A stretch of 64,000 bases of DNA. Source: Caballeronia humi. Lineage in GTDB: Bacteria; Pseudomonadota; Gammaproteobacteria; Burkholderiales; Burkholderiaceae. This document shows positions 51,137 through 60,488 of the stretch, in pieces (the stretch's first letter is position 1; each line of letters begins with the position of its first letter). Where the stretch lies: NCBI RefSeq assembly GCF_001544475.1, contig NZ_FCNW02000003.1, forward strand, positions 124,001 to 188,000, read 5' to 3'. Both the position numbers and the translations under genes were made by a program. Below the pieces are notes generated by a model. That model saw nothing but the letters and a program-made list of their open reading frames with translations, had not been told where the DNA came from and ran no database searches.

Positions 51137-51368
51137 GGCTGTCTCACTACGAATGATGCGGGTTGGATGCCGCCGTGGCGCCGCGTGCGTGCCGCAAACG
51201 AGGCCAGGGCGGGATGCGCCGTCCGCACGCGGGCGACGAAAAAGGTACTGCTGCGAGTAACCTGTGCGGTGACTGCGCGCCGATTGAACGATCCGGCTTC
51301 GCGAATCCGCGCACCCGTTATCGAGTCGCGGTTCGCCGATTGGTTCCAGTCGAGCAGCAGACGTTGGC

Positions 51369-51980
51369 TTACTGGCTCGCCGCCGCGCTGCTTGCGGCCT
51401 TGTCTTTCTTCTTCGACTTGGCCGGCTTCGTGTCGCTTGCGCCGGATGCCGATGCGGCTCCCGCAGCAGCGGCTTTCTTCGATGCCTTGGTCGCCTTCGT
51501 GCCCGAGGCTGCCGTCGTCGTTGCAGGCGCCGCCGCCGTGCCCGATGCCGCATCGGCCGAAGCGCTGGCTTTGTCCTTCTTCGATGCCTTCGTAGCCTTC
51601 GGCGTCGAAGCGGGAGCGGGCGCAGCAGTCGTCGCCGTGGTAGCCGCAGGCGCTGTCGACGATTTGCCCGACGACGTGCTCGGACGCGCGGCCGGCTTGC
51701 CGCTCGGCGGAGCAGAAGAACCGCCGACGGTCAGACCTTCCGCCTCGAGATTCGTCACCGATTTCGTGCCGAGGCCCTTGACGCGGGTGGCGAGGTCGTC
51801 GGCGTCCTTGTACGGGCCGTTTTTCGTACGTTCGTCGATGATCGCCTTCGATTTCACCGGCCCCAGGCCCTTGACGGCCTCGAGCGCGGCCTGGTCGGCG
51901 GTGTTGACATCGACGGCCGCGAACGCGGCTCCAACCGACAGCATAAGCGCAACGCACAGCATCAGCAGCTTTTTCAGCAT
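51369..51980 (-). CDS. ComEA-like helix-hairpin-helix protein with Lys/Ala-rich tail
   Basis: 203 residues. Signal peptide MLKKLLMLCVALMLSVGAAF cleaved after AFA; a ComEA helix-hairpin-helix domain at about 20-75 (VDVNTADQAALEAVKGLGPV; GPYKDADDLATRVKGLGTKS) that binds DNA in the periplasm during natural transformation; then about 120 residues of low-complexity Ala/Thr/Lys repeats with KATKASKK motifs, resembling histone H1-like tails. The ATG at 51980 has GGAGTGCCTGTC before it. Role in DNA uptake is possible but other com genes are not here. Confidence 0.82.
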   Translation of the reverse strand: MLKKLLMLCVALMLSVGAAFAAVDVNTADQAALEAVKGLGPVKSKAIIDERTKNGPYKDADDLATRVKGLGTKSVTNLEAEGLTVGGSSAPPSGKPAARPSTSSGKSSTAPAATTATTAAPAPASTPKATKASKKDKASASADAASGTAAAPATTTAASGTKATKASKKAAAAGAASASGASDTKPAKSKKKDKAASSAAASQ

Positions 51981-52218
51981 GACAGGCACTCCGGAAGAGA
52001 GCTAGATTGAAAAGTCGGTCGGGCGGAGTCGATCAGGTTCGATCGGTGCCGTTAAGCATAGGATAAAAACCGTCCCGGACGATATTGGGCCGCATTTTGC
52101 CCCGCCATGTCGGTGGCAATGCGCGGCCTCACAATAATTAACGTTGTGGCACCCCGCCGGATGACCGCGTTTGTACCGATGCCCGCGACGTTTCGTGATC
52201 CCGATGGTCGTCACGGCG
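51981..52218. other. Intergenic 238 bases
   Basis: No supported gene. Contains the probable promoter of the ComEA-like gene in the AT-richer stretch 52040-52150. The pbpC stop lies at its right border. Confidence 0.4.
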
Positions 52219-54459
52219 TCATTGCGCCGGTTTCGACGGCAAATTGGCGGATTGTGAAGGATCGCGCAGCGGTGCCGCCGCAACCGGCGCTTTGGCGAAC
52301 GCGCCGCGCACTTCGAAACCGACCTTGTCGAGCACGACGCCTTTCGAATCGACGAGTTCGAGCGTATGACGTCCCGGCCACGGCAGCCACGCGATGCGCG
52401 GCGCGCGGCCGAGCGTCTTGCCATCGAGTTGCCATGCGTTTTGCTGCGCCGGACCGCCCGCGCTTTCGAACCACACGCGCTGCGAGGCCGCAGGAATGTC
52501 CGGGTCGAGCGCGAAGATGGTGCCGTCGGTGGGCGCGCCGATCTTCGCCGCGCCGCGATTCGACGCGCCCGCGAGCGCCGCCGACGACAGCGCGATCCGC
52601 GGCATTTCCGAGCCGCGCACGAACCAGTCGTCGCGCGACGGTTCGATGTGATCCTCATACGCGATGCGCGTTTTCACGACGCCCGCAGGCGCGCTCGCGG
52701 CCCGGCTCGGCACGCGGCGATGCAGGTAATTGATCAACGCGGCCCACACCGGCGCGGCGCCGGTAACGCCGGAGACGTCCCACATCGGCGCGCCGTCCGC
52801 ATTGCCGACCCACACGCCGACGGTATAGCGCGACGAATAGCCGATCGCCCAGTTGTCGCGCATGTCCTTGCTCGTGCCCGTCTTCACCGCGCTGAAAAAG
52901 CGTGTCGCGAGGACGCTGTCGAAGCCGAAGGTGCGGGTGCGCGCGTTGTTGTCGGCGAGGATGTCGGTGACGATGAAGCTCGCTTCGGGGCTGAATACGC
53001 GCGTGCTGGCAGGCGGCGGCGCGTGCGTCAGGAGATCGCGCGTCGGATTTGCGACGCCGCCGTTGGCGAGCGCCCGATACGCGTTGGTGAGCGAGAGCAG
53101 CGTCACGTCGGCGCTGCCGAGCGCGAGGCTGAAGCCATAGTAGTCGCCGGTTTGCGACAACGGCAGCCCGAGCGCGACGAGCGTCTTCGCGAAGCGATGC
53201 GGCGTGACCATCACGAGCGCGCGCACGGCCGGCACGTTCAGCGACGACCCAAGCGCCGTGCGCACGCTCACCCAGCCCTTGAAATCGTGATCGTAGTTCT
53301 GGGGAATGTAGAGGCCGCCGCCGGTCGCGAGGTCGAGCGGAGCGTCGTCGAGAAGGGTCGCGGAGGTCAGACGTTTCTCATCGATCGCCTGTGCATATAA
53401 GAACGGCTTGAGCGTCGATCCGGCCTGGCGTGCGGCGAGCACCGCATCGACTTCGGGCGCATTCGAGAAACCGCCCGCCGATCCGACCCACGCGAGCACG
53501 TCGCCCGTCTTGTTGTCGATGACGATCGCCGCGCCGTCGTGCACGTTGCGCGGCGCGGCGCGCGAATTGAGTTCGGTGAGCGTGCGCGCGAGCGTGTCGC
53601 GGGCGTAGCGTTGCAGGCGTGCATCGAGCGTCGATCGAACGCGCGCGCCCGCCGCTGGATGCGCCTCGCCCGCGATGCGCCGCGCGAAATGCGGTGCGAG
53701 CGCGTCGTAGTCGGACGAAAGCGCGGGCGCCGATGTCGTGCGCGTGAGCGCCAACTGGACGTAGGCGTCGAGGTTCGCGCAGCCCTCAGCCGCACGCATG
53801 TCGCGCAGGATCGCACACGCGCGCGCTGCCACCTTCGCATACGGCGCGTTCGGCGCGCGCACGAGCGCCGCGGCGAGCGCGGCCTCGCGTTCGTTCAGCC
53901 CGGAAGGCGCCTTGCCGAAGAGCGTCTGCGAGAGCGCGGACAACCCGACGATTTCCCCGCGAAACGGCACGAGGTTCAGATAAGCCTCAAGAATCTGATC
54001 CTTGCGCCACGCATGATCGAGCCACAGCGCGCCGACCGTCTGCTGCGCCTTTTCACCGACGGAGCGCCGGCCCGGCCGCTTGCCTTCGTCGTCGATGAGC
54101 GTGGTGAGCTGCATCGTCACCGTCGATGCGCCGCGCGTGCGCGTGTTCCACAGATTGCCCCACGCAGCCGCCGCCGCGCCGCGCCAGTCGACGCCGCCGT
54201 GCTCGTAGAAGCGCTTGTCCTCCGATACGACGATCGCCTGCCGCAAGGCCGGCGAGATGTCGGCGAGCGCGACCCAGTCGCCGCGCCGCGCCGTCCTGTC
54301 GATGCGCACGCGCTGCAGCGGCTCGCCGTCGCGATCGAGCAGGACCCAGTCGGAGCTGCGCCAGTTGCCGCGGACTTCGTCGAACGTCGGCCACGCGTGC
54401 GCGGGAAGCGCCAGCAGGCATCCGATGACGACAACGAGGCGGGCGGCGGCGCGTTTCAT
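52219..54459 (-). CDS. pbpC: Penicillin-binding protein 1C
   Basis: 746 residues. Signal/anchor MKRAAARLVVVIGCLLALPA; glycosyltransferase-51 domain near 60-230 with EDKRFYEHGGVDWRGAAAAA and ASTVTMQLTTLI; transpeptidase domain with SxxK in RQAGSTLKPFLYAQ near 347-360, SxN in GSSLNVPAV near 407 and KTGTS near 521, followed by NWAIGYSSRYTVGVWVGN; and the C-terminal PBP_C domain near 650-735. The ATG at 54459 lies 4 bases beyond the stop of the alpha-2-macroglobulin gene, so the two are one operon, as yfhM-pbpC in E. coli. Confidence 0.95.
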   Translation of the reverse strand: MKRAAARLVVVIGCLLALPAHAWPTFDEVRGNWRSSDWVLLDRDGEPLQRVRIDRTARRGDWVALADISPALRQAIVVSEDKRFYEHGGVDWRGAAAAAWGNLWNTRTRGASTVTMQLTTLIDDEGKRPGRRSVGEKAQQTVGALWLDHAWRKDQILEAYLNLVPFRGEIVGLSALSQTLFGKAPSGLNEREAALAAALVRAPNAPYAKVAARACAILRDMRAAEGCANLDAYVQLALTRTTSAPALSSDYDALAPHFARRIAGEAHPAAGARVRSTLDARLQRYARDTLARTLTELNSRAAPRNVHDGAAIVIDNKTGDVLAWVGSAGGFSNAPEVDAVLAARQAGSTLKPFLYAQAIDEKRLTSATLLDDAPLDLATGGGLYIPQNYDHDFKGWVSVRTALGSSLNVPAVRALVMVTPHRFAKTLVALGLPLSQTGDYYGFSLALGSADVTLLSLTNAYRALANGGVANPTRDLLTHAPPPASTRVFSPEASFIVTDILADNNARTRTFGFDSVLATRFFSAVKTGTSKDMRDNWAIGYSSRYTVGVWVGNADGAPMWDVSGVTGAAPVWAALINYLHRRVPSRAASAPAGVVKTRIAYEDHIEPSRDDWFVRGSEMPRIALSSAALAGASNRGAAKIGAPTDGTIFALDPDIPAASQRVWFESAGGPAQQNAWQLDGKTLGRAPRIAWLPWPGRHTLELVDSKGVVLDKVGFEVRGAFAKAPVAAAPLRDPSQSANLPSKPAQ

Positions 54460-54463
54460 CGCG

Positions 54464-57400
54464 TCACTTCGCAGCGAGTGGCTTGACGACGACCGGCGCG
54501 TTCGGCGTCGCGCCGAACGTCGAGGGCGCGTAGAGCGCTTCGACGCGCGTCGGAGGCAGGCCGAACGTGCCGGCGTTATTGAGCCGCACGGTGTATTCGA
54601 CCTGCAGCTTGCCCTTCGGCAGATAGTCGTAATACGCGCGATAGCCGTCGAAACCGCGCTCGACGAACGCCGGCCACGCGCCTCGCTGCTGCTGCTCGCC
54701 TTCGGTCGCGGCCTCCGAATCGCGGCCGAGCCCGGAGCCAAGGATCGTCGCGCCGGCGGGAATCGGATCGTTGACGACGACCCATGTCATGTCACTCTGC
54801 GCGTCGATATCGAGCCGCACGCGCACGATGTCACCGCGCGTGAGCACGCCCCTGACGGCCGGATCGATGGGCGTGACGGTCTTCGTGATCCGGTAGCCCG
54901 ACGCGAACGGCGCCTTCAACGCAACGGCCGCGAGACTTTCGATCGTCGCCCACGGCTTGCCCGTGCCTTGCTGCGTAACCGTGAGCGTGCCGTTCGACCA
55001 AGGCAGCGTCGCGCTGGCAGGCGGCGTTATCGTCTGTTCACTTGACCCAAGCTGCACCTTCGTCTGCCCGCTGACCGGCGTGCTTTCGAACACGCGCGAG
55101 AAGCGCTCGACGGCGAGCGTGCCCCAGAGGTTCGCGGTCGTCGTCTGCCAGGCGCCGTTCTTCTGCAACGCCAGCAATCCGCCGACGAGACGCGGCATTT
55201 CGTCTTTCCAGCCGGGCGCGTCGGCGAAAAGAAGCGCCGTGCGCGCCGCGTTCGATTCGGTGCCGGTCATGAGCCAGTAGAGGTCGTCGTCGCGTTCGGT
55301 CGAGAAGGTGAGGCGCGTGCCCTGATACGTGAGCCGCGCCCGCAGGATCTGCTCGACTTGCGCGCGCTTGTCGTCGCGGCCCGGGATGCCATCGACGCGC
55401 GAGAGGATCGCGTAGTAGTCGAGCAGCGCCGAGGTCGGCCACTGGTTCGGCGTGACGGTGATCGAGCCGAGCATGCGCGGCTGCGCCATGCCGAACCTCG
55501 ACAGCGCTTCGAGCGCCGCAAGCTTGCGCAAGTCGAGATCCTGACGCGGGGCCCAGAAGTCGCGCTTTATCTTCCCTTCGACGAAATTCACGAGCCCCGC
55601 CGCGAGCTTGTTTCTCGTCTCGTCGGGGAGAGCGAAGCGACGGTCCGCCTTCGACGCCTCGTCGGATGCCGCAAGCAGATACGCCGACAGCGTCGGGCTG
55701 CCGGTGGGCTTTTCGTCGTCGGCGGGCGGGAAGTAGTTCGCGAGGCCGTCGCGGTCCAGATACGACGGCATGCGTGCGAGCACCGTTTGCCATTGCGCGG
55801 CATCGGCGAGACCGAGCGCGCGCGAACTCTGCTGCTCCAGGCACGAGTACGGATAGCGCTCGAACCAGCGGCGCACGCCGGGCAGGCCGTCGGCAAGCTT
55901 CGGCTGCAAGGACACCGCGACACCGCCGCGCAGCACGCCGTCGCCCGATGCCACGGCATCGGCGGGCGGGGCGACAGGCAGGGTGAGCGTGCCGTCGACT
56001 TGCGCGATCGTCGCCTGCTGGACCGTCACGGGGATCGCGGCCGTCACGCGCTGGGTCAGCTTGACGCTGTCGCTCGCCTTCGCGCCGCCTTGCTCCGCTG
56101 CGCTTACTTCCCACGTCAACGAAGCGGAAGCCGCCGCGCCGATCGCATCGGGTGTCGTCACGTTCCACGCGATTTCCTGCGACGAATCCGCCGCAAGCTC
56201 GACGGTCTGCGCGGGCAGATCGAGCGTCGGCACGCGCGGCGTCACGACGACGGTCATCTTGCGCGGGGTCGTGTTGCGCAGCGTGAACTGCGCGCGGAAC
56301 GCATCGCCGACACGCACGAGCGGGGGCAGTCCCGAGATCAGCTGCAAGTCCTGCGTGCTGCGGATCGACGCGCTGCCGCTGCCGAACTGCCCCGCGCCGA
56401 CGGTCGCGATCGCGACGATCCGAAAGCTCGTCAGCGCGTCGTTGAGCGGCACGTCGACGGACGCTTCGCCGTTTGCATCGAGCGTCACGCGCGGATTCCA
56501 GAGCAGGAGCGTGTCGAAGAGTTCGCGCGTCGCGCCGTGTCCGCCGCCGCCGCCCGCCGGCACCGCCTTGCGCCCGAAATGGCGCCGCCCGACGATCTCC
56601 ATCTGCGCCGTCGATGTCTCGACGCCATACGCACGCCGTTGCAGCATGGCGTCGAGCACGTCCCAGCTTCGGTTCGGCATCAGTTCGAGCAGGGCTTCAT
56701 CGACGGCGGCGAGCGCGATCTGCGTGCCCGCTGGCGCGGGTTTGCCGCCGGGCAGCGCCACGCGCACCTTCACGTGCGCCTTCGAGCGCACCGCATATGA
56801 CTTCGCGTCGGGGTTCACCGTCACGGCGAGCCGGTGCGCCGCCGTGCCGACCTTGATCTCCGCGAGGCCGTAGCGGAACGCCGGCTTCGACAGATCGACG
56901 AGCGGCGTCGGCGCTTCGTACTGGCGGCCTTCGTACCAGAACGCGCGCGCCCATTCGACGGGCGCCTTCCAGCCCCACGTAAAGAACGAATACCACGGCA
57001 CTTCGTGAATCCGTCCGCGCAGCGCGAGCACCGACACATACACGTTCGGCCCCCACGATTCCTGCACTTTCAGCTCGACGGTCGGGTCCTTGCCGTTCAG
57101 TTCGATGACTCGCGTCTCGACCACGCCCTCGCGTTCCACCGCGACGAGCGCTGTCGCGTACCGGAACGGCATGCGCACCTGGAAACGCGCCGTTTCGCCC
57201 GCTTCGTAGCTGGCTTTTTCCGGAAGGATGTCGATGCGGTCGGTGTTTTCACCGCCGAACCACAGTTCGTCCTCGCGCGTAACCCACACCGAAGTGGTGG
57301 CGCTGGCGGCGCGCCCGTCGCCGTCTTTCGCGACGGCGATCAGGTCGATGTTGCCCGCTTCCTTCAATTTGGCGTCGCAGGAGAGGAGACCGTGGTCGTC

Positions 57401-60370
57401 GCTCTTGCCGCTGCAAAGCGTGCCGAGGTCCTTGGTTTCCGTGTGGTTGTCGTAGGCGTAGAAGCCGCCGACCATGCGCTTGCGCGAACTCGACATCGTC
57501 CGCGCAACGGCGCGCACTTCCAGCGCGACGCCCGCTCGCGGCTTGCCCTGCAGGTCGACGGCGAGCGCCTGCACCGGCACCGCGTTGCCGACCGAGACCC
57601 AGTGCCCCGCCTTGATGCCGGCCGCGACAGCGGCGGGCCAGAGCGTGGCGTCGCCGCGAATCGTCTGGATTTCGCCGTTTGGGTCGGCGAAGGTCGCTTC
57701 CAGCGCGAGGCGCTTCGGCGCCTCGACGGCGGGCAGCGGCTTGAGCGTCACTGCGCCCGCGCCGTTGCGATCGAGCGAGACGGCCACTTTATCGGCGACG
57801 AGCAGCGCCTTCGATGCGTCTTCCTGCGTGCTTTCCTCATCGTCCGACGCCGCGCTCGCGCCGTTGTCGGCGGGCTTTCGATACGGCGTAAAACTGAACG
57901 CCTCGTATTGCGACGCGAACGCGGGCGACGCGTCGCGCAGCAGCGCCGACACTTTCACCGGCAGGTTCGACGCCGGCCCGCCCGACACGTATTCGATCTG
58001 CACCGCGACCGGCGCTTCGTTCGCCGCGACGAGCGCACCCGTTTTCGAATCACGTACGGCGATAGAGCCCTTGAACACCGGCAGCCGGAACTCCTCGACG
58101 CGAAAGCTCCCCGCATAGAACGACGACCCCGACGATCCCTCGTCGTTGCTCGAAGCCGAACCGTCGTCGAGCGACACGCTGTATTCGCCGAGTTTCGCCG
58201 CCGTGGGCACGGGGAACGTGGAGTCAGCGCTGTGATCGGCGGCCCAGACGAGCGGCAGGCGATACGTCTGCCCGCTGCCTTCGTGGCGGATCGTCATGCG
58301 CGACGGATAGTGGTCCGGAAACCTGAATCCGCCGAGCGTCTCGACCCGCATCAGATGTTTCATCGACACTGTTTCGCCCGCGCGCACGAGCGTCCGGTCG
58401 AAGACGGTATGCGCGCGCGTCGTCTGGTCGAGGGCCATGTCGGTCGGCACGTTGAAGCGCCACGACTCGATGCCGCGATTCCAGTCCGAGCGCACGAACG
58501 CCATGTCGGGGCCGGTGGCGGGATCGTCGACGCGCGCCGACACGAAGAAGCCGTTGTAGCTGAAGCTATGCTCATCGCACTGGCTGAGCGGCGCGAGCGG
58601 CTTGCTGATCGTGACGAGGCCGCTCGCGTCGGTCTTGCCGAGCGCGAGTTGCTCGCCGTTGCAGTCGGTCACGCGCACTTGCGCGTTGGGCACGGGCTTG
58701 CCGCTGTCGAGCGCCGTCACCCAGACGACGCTGTTTTCGCGGCCCTGCTTGAAGTGCACGCCGAGGTTGGTCACGAGCACCGACGTGCGCACGTACATCG
58801 CCTGGGGCTTGCCGAGGAGCGAACTGCCGAGCGCGGGCGACGCCAGTTCGACGACATAGAAACCGGGCTTCGCCAGCGGAATGCCGACGACCTCGAACGG
58901 CCTGAGCGACTTCGGATCGGCGGCGGGAAGCGTGAGCGCTTCGACGCCCGGCTGCTTCGTCAGCAGCGATAGGGAACGCACGTCGATCTGCGGGTCCTTC
59001 GCGGTGCTGGTGGGGGTGTACACCGGCGCGATGCCGTTCGCTAGCGCTTGCGGCAGCGTCGCTTCGATCTCGGTGCGCGACATCGACGTGCCGTCGAAGC
59101 GGTCGACGATGCGCATCCAGCGGCGGATTTCGTCGTCGGCATCGACTTTTAGCTTCGTCACGCGCGACGGGCCCGCGTTCAAGCCCTGCACATGTAGATC
59201 GGCTTCGACGTGACGCAGCGTGACGGGCAGCATCGCGGGCATGTTCGGCTCGGCGAAGCGCTCGATGATGCCGAACGTCGACGACGAAAATTTCGCAAGC
59301 GGCGGCATTGGCGCGGTCGCGGTCTTGAGCGGGAACAGGTCGGCGTTGGCGAGCTTGCGGCCGCTCGTATCGGACAGGTTCGCGGGCAGTGCGATCGACA
59401 AATCCGCACGCTCGGGCAGCGGCGCTGCGAACTCGATGCCTTCGACTTCCGTGCTCTTGTCGTCGTCGAAGTGCGGCGCGACGTTGCCGCCGGGGCCGTG
59501 CAGCACGATCTTCGCGGCATCCGCGCGGCTGACCGGCGCGCTGAAGCGCAGGCGCAATGGCCTGAGCGGCGTGCACGGCGCTTTCTCGTTCTCGCGCTCG
59601 CACGAAAAACTCGCGGTGAAGGGCTCGCGCACGGTGAAGTCGAAGCGCTTTTCGACATCGTTCGCGATGCCGCCCGGGCCCGCTACGCCCGCGCCGTACA
59701 CGAGTTGCATCTTCGTAGCGGAGGGGAGGGTCTGCTGGCAGGCAAGCGTCAGCACGCGGTCGCTTTCTTGGTCGAGCCGGAAGTGCTTGAGCAGCGCGGC
59801 GCGCGCGGCGGCATCGAGTGTCTTGACGGGAATCCGGTTGCCGAGCCCGCTCGATTCGCACCACACGTTCGCGAGCACCGAGGCCTCGGTCGCCGGGCCG
59901 TTCAGCCGCAACACGAACACCTGATCTTCCTCGATTTCGCCGCCACCCGGCATCACGCGCGTGACGAACGGGCCGCCCGTCTCGAACGTGAAACTGCGCT
60001 TGCCCGTGACCGCGTTGCCAGCGGAGGACTTCAAGCCGTCGTTGAAATCGACCGCGCACTGGACGCCCGGCGGGAGGTCGGCCATGAAATCGTAGGCCCA
60101 GGTTTTTTCGTTGATCCAGCGCGCCGTGCCCGCCACCGACGCACCCTTGCAGCTCACCTTGGCCGGTGCCTGCGCGCCCGGACTGCCGAACGCGATCATC
60201 GCTTCGTCGAATTTGACGACGACCTGACGCACCTGCGCGACCTTGCCCTGCGGTGACACGCTGACGGCGCGAGCGGCGTCAGCGCGCTCGATCGCGGCGC
60301 CGAAGACAACGGCGGTGAACAGGGCCATCGCGGCCAGAATCCATTGTTGTTTTGCTTTGACGCGGCTCAT
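54464..60370 (-). CDS. Bacterial alpha-2-macroglobulin family protein
   Basis: 1968-residue periplasmic protease-trap protein (ECAM/YfhM type). A Sec signal near 1-33 (KQQWILAAMALFTAVVFGAA) has no lipobox Cys, unlike the E. coli lipoprotein. MG-type beta domains fill about 35-1150, with a VYVSVLALRGRI...GWKAPVEWAR segment; then the A2M domain, the thioester in YPYSCLEQQSSRALG with Cys at about 1510, the alpha/alpha toroid (thioester domain) near 1490-1790, and a C-terminal receptor-like beta domain (MTWVVVNDPIPAGATILGSG near 1863). The intact CLEQ indicates covalent trapping. Coupled to pbpC, as in pathogens and commensals, suggesting protection or repair of the envelope. Confidence 0.95.
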   Translation of the reverse strand: MSRVKAKQQWILAAMALFTAVVFGAAIERADAARAVSVSPQGKVAQVRQVVVKFDEAMIAFGSPGAQAPAKVSCKGASVAGTARWINEKTWAYDFMADLPPGVQCAVDFNDGLKSSAGNAVTGKRSFTFETGGPFVTRVMPGGGEIEEDQVFVLRLNGPATEASVLANVWCESSGLGNRIPVKTLDAAARAALLKHFRLDQESDRVLTLACQQTLPSATKMQLVYGAGVAGPGGIANDVEKRFDFTVREPFTASFSCERENEKAPCTPLRPLRLRFSAPVSRADAAKIVLHGPGGNVAPHFDDDKSTEVEGIEFAAPLPERADLSIALPANLSDTSGRKLANADLFPLKTATAPMPPLAKFSSSTFGIIERFAEPNMPAMLPVTLRHVEADLHVQGLNAGPSRVTKLKVDADDEIRRWMRIVDRFDGTSMSRTEIEATLPQALANGIAPVYTPTSTAKDPQIDVRSLSLLTKQPGVEALTLPAADPKSLRPFEVVGIPLAKPGFYVVELASPALGSSLLGKPQAMYVRTSVLVTNLGVHFKQGRENSVVWVTALDSGKPVPNAQVRVTDCNGEQLALGKTDASGLVTISKPLAPLSQCDEHSFSYNGFFVSARVDDPATGPDMAFVRSDWNRGIESWRFNVPTDMALDQTTRAHTVFDRTLVRAGETVSMKHLMRVETLGGFRFPDHYPSRMTIRHEGSGQTYRLPLVWAADHSADSTFPVPTAAKLGEYSVSLDDGSASSNDEGSSGSSFYAGSFRVEEFRLPVFKGSIAVRDSKTGALVAANEAPVAVQIEYVSGGPASNLPVKVSALLRDASPAFASQYEAFSFTPYRKPADNGASAASDDEESTQEDASKALLVADKVAVSLDRNGAGAVTLKPLPAVEAPKRLALEATFADPNGEIQTIRGDATLWPAAVAAGIKAGHWVSVGNAVPVQALAVDLQGKPRAGVALEVRAVARTMSSSRKRMVGGFYAYDNHTETKDLGTLCSGKSDDHGLLSCDAKLKEAGNIDLIAVAKDGDGRAASATTSVWVTREDELWFGGENTDRIDILPEKASYEAGETARFQVRMPFRYATALVAVEREGVVETRVIELNGKDPTVELKVQESWGPNVYVSVLALRGRIHEVPWYSFFTWGWKAPVEWARAFWYEGRQYEAPTPLVDLSKPAFRYGLAEIKVGTAAHRLAVTVNPDAKSYAVRSKAHVKVRVALPGGKPAPAGTQIALAAVDEALLELMPNRSWDVLDAMLQRRAYGVETSTAQMEIVGRRHFGRKAVPAGGGGGHGATRELFDTLLLWNPRVTLDANGEASVDVPLNDALTSFRIVAIATVGAGQFGSGSASIRSTQDLQLISGLPPLVRVGDAFRAQFTLRNTTPRKMTVVVTPRVPTLDLPAQTVELAADSSQEIAWNVTTPDAIGAAASASLTWEVSAAEQGGAKASDSVKLTQRVTAAIPVTVQQATIAQVDGTLTLPVAPPADAVASGDGVLRGGVAVSLQPKLADGLPGVRRWFERYPYSCLEQQSSRALGLADAAQWQTVLARMPSYLDRDGLANYFPPADDEKPTGSPTLSAYLLAASDEASKADRRFALPDETRNKLAAGLVNFVEGKIKRDFWAPRQDLDLRKLAALEALSRFGMAQPRMLGSITVTPNQWPTSALLDYYAILSRVDGIPGRDDKRAQVEQILRARLTYQGTRLTFSTERDDDLYWLMTGTESNAARTALLFADAPGWKDEMPRLVGGLLALQKNGAWQTTTANLWGTLAVERFSRVFESTPVSGQTKVQLGSSEQTITPPASATLPWSNGTLTVTQQGTGKPWATIESLAAVALKAPFASGYRITKTVTPIDPAVRGVLTRGDIVRVRLDIDAQSDMTWVVVNDPIPAGATILGSGLGRDSEAATEGEQQQRGAWPAFVERGFDGYRAYYDYLPKGKLQVEYTVRLNNAGTFGLPPTRVEALYAPSTFGATPNAPVVVKPLAAK

Positions 60371-60488
60371 TCGCGCTTGACTCCAGATCGGCAGACGCCG
60401 CCGATTCTACCGGAGCCCTACGCATTTCTTTCAACCAGCGTGCATGTGGCGGCAGGTTTTTGCCCGAAGGTTGCGTTCGATGGCAGTT

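Noticed and set aside
56834..58972. 712-residue plus-strand frame opposite the alpha-2-macroglobulin gene
   Set aside because: Shadow; Arg/His-rich composition without motifs.
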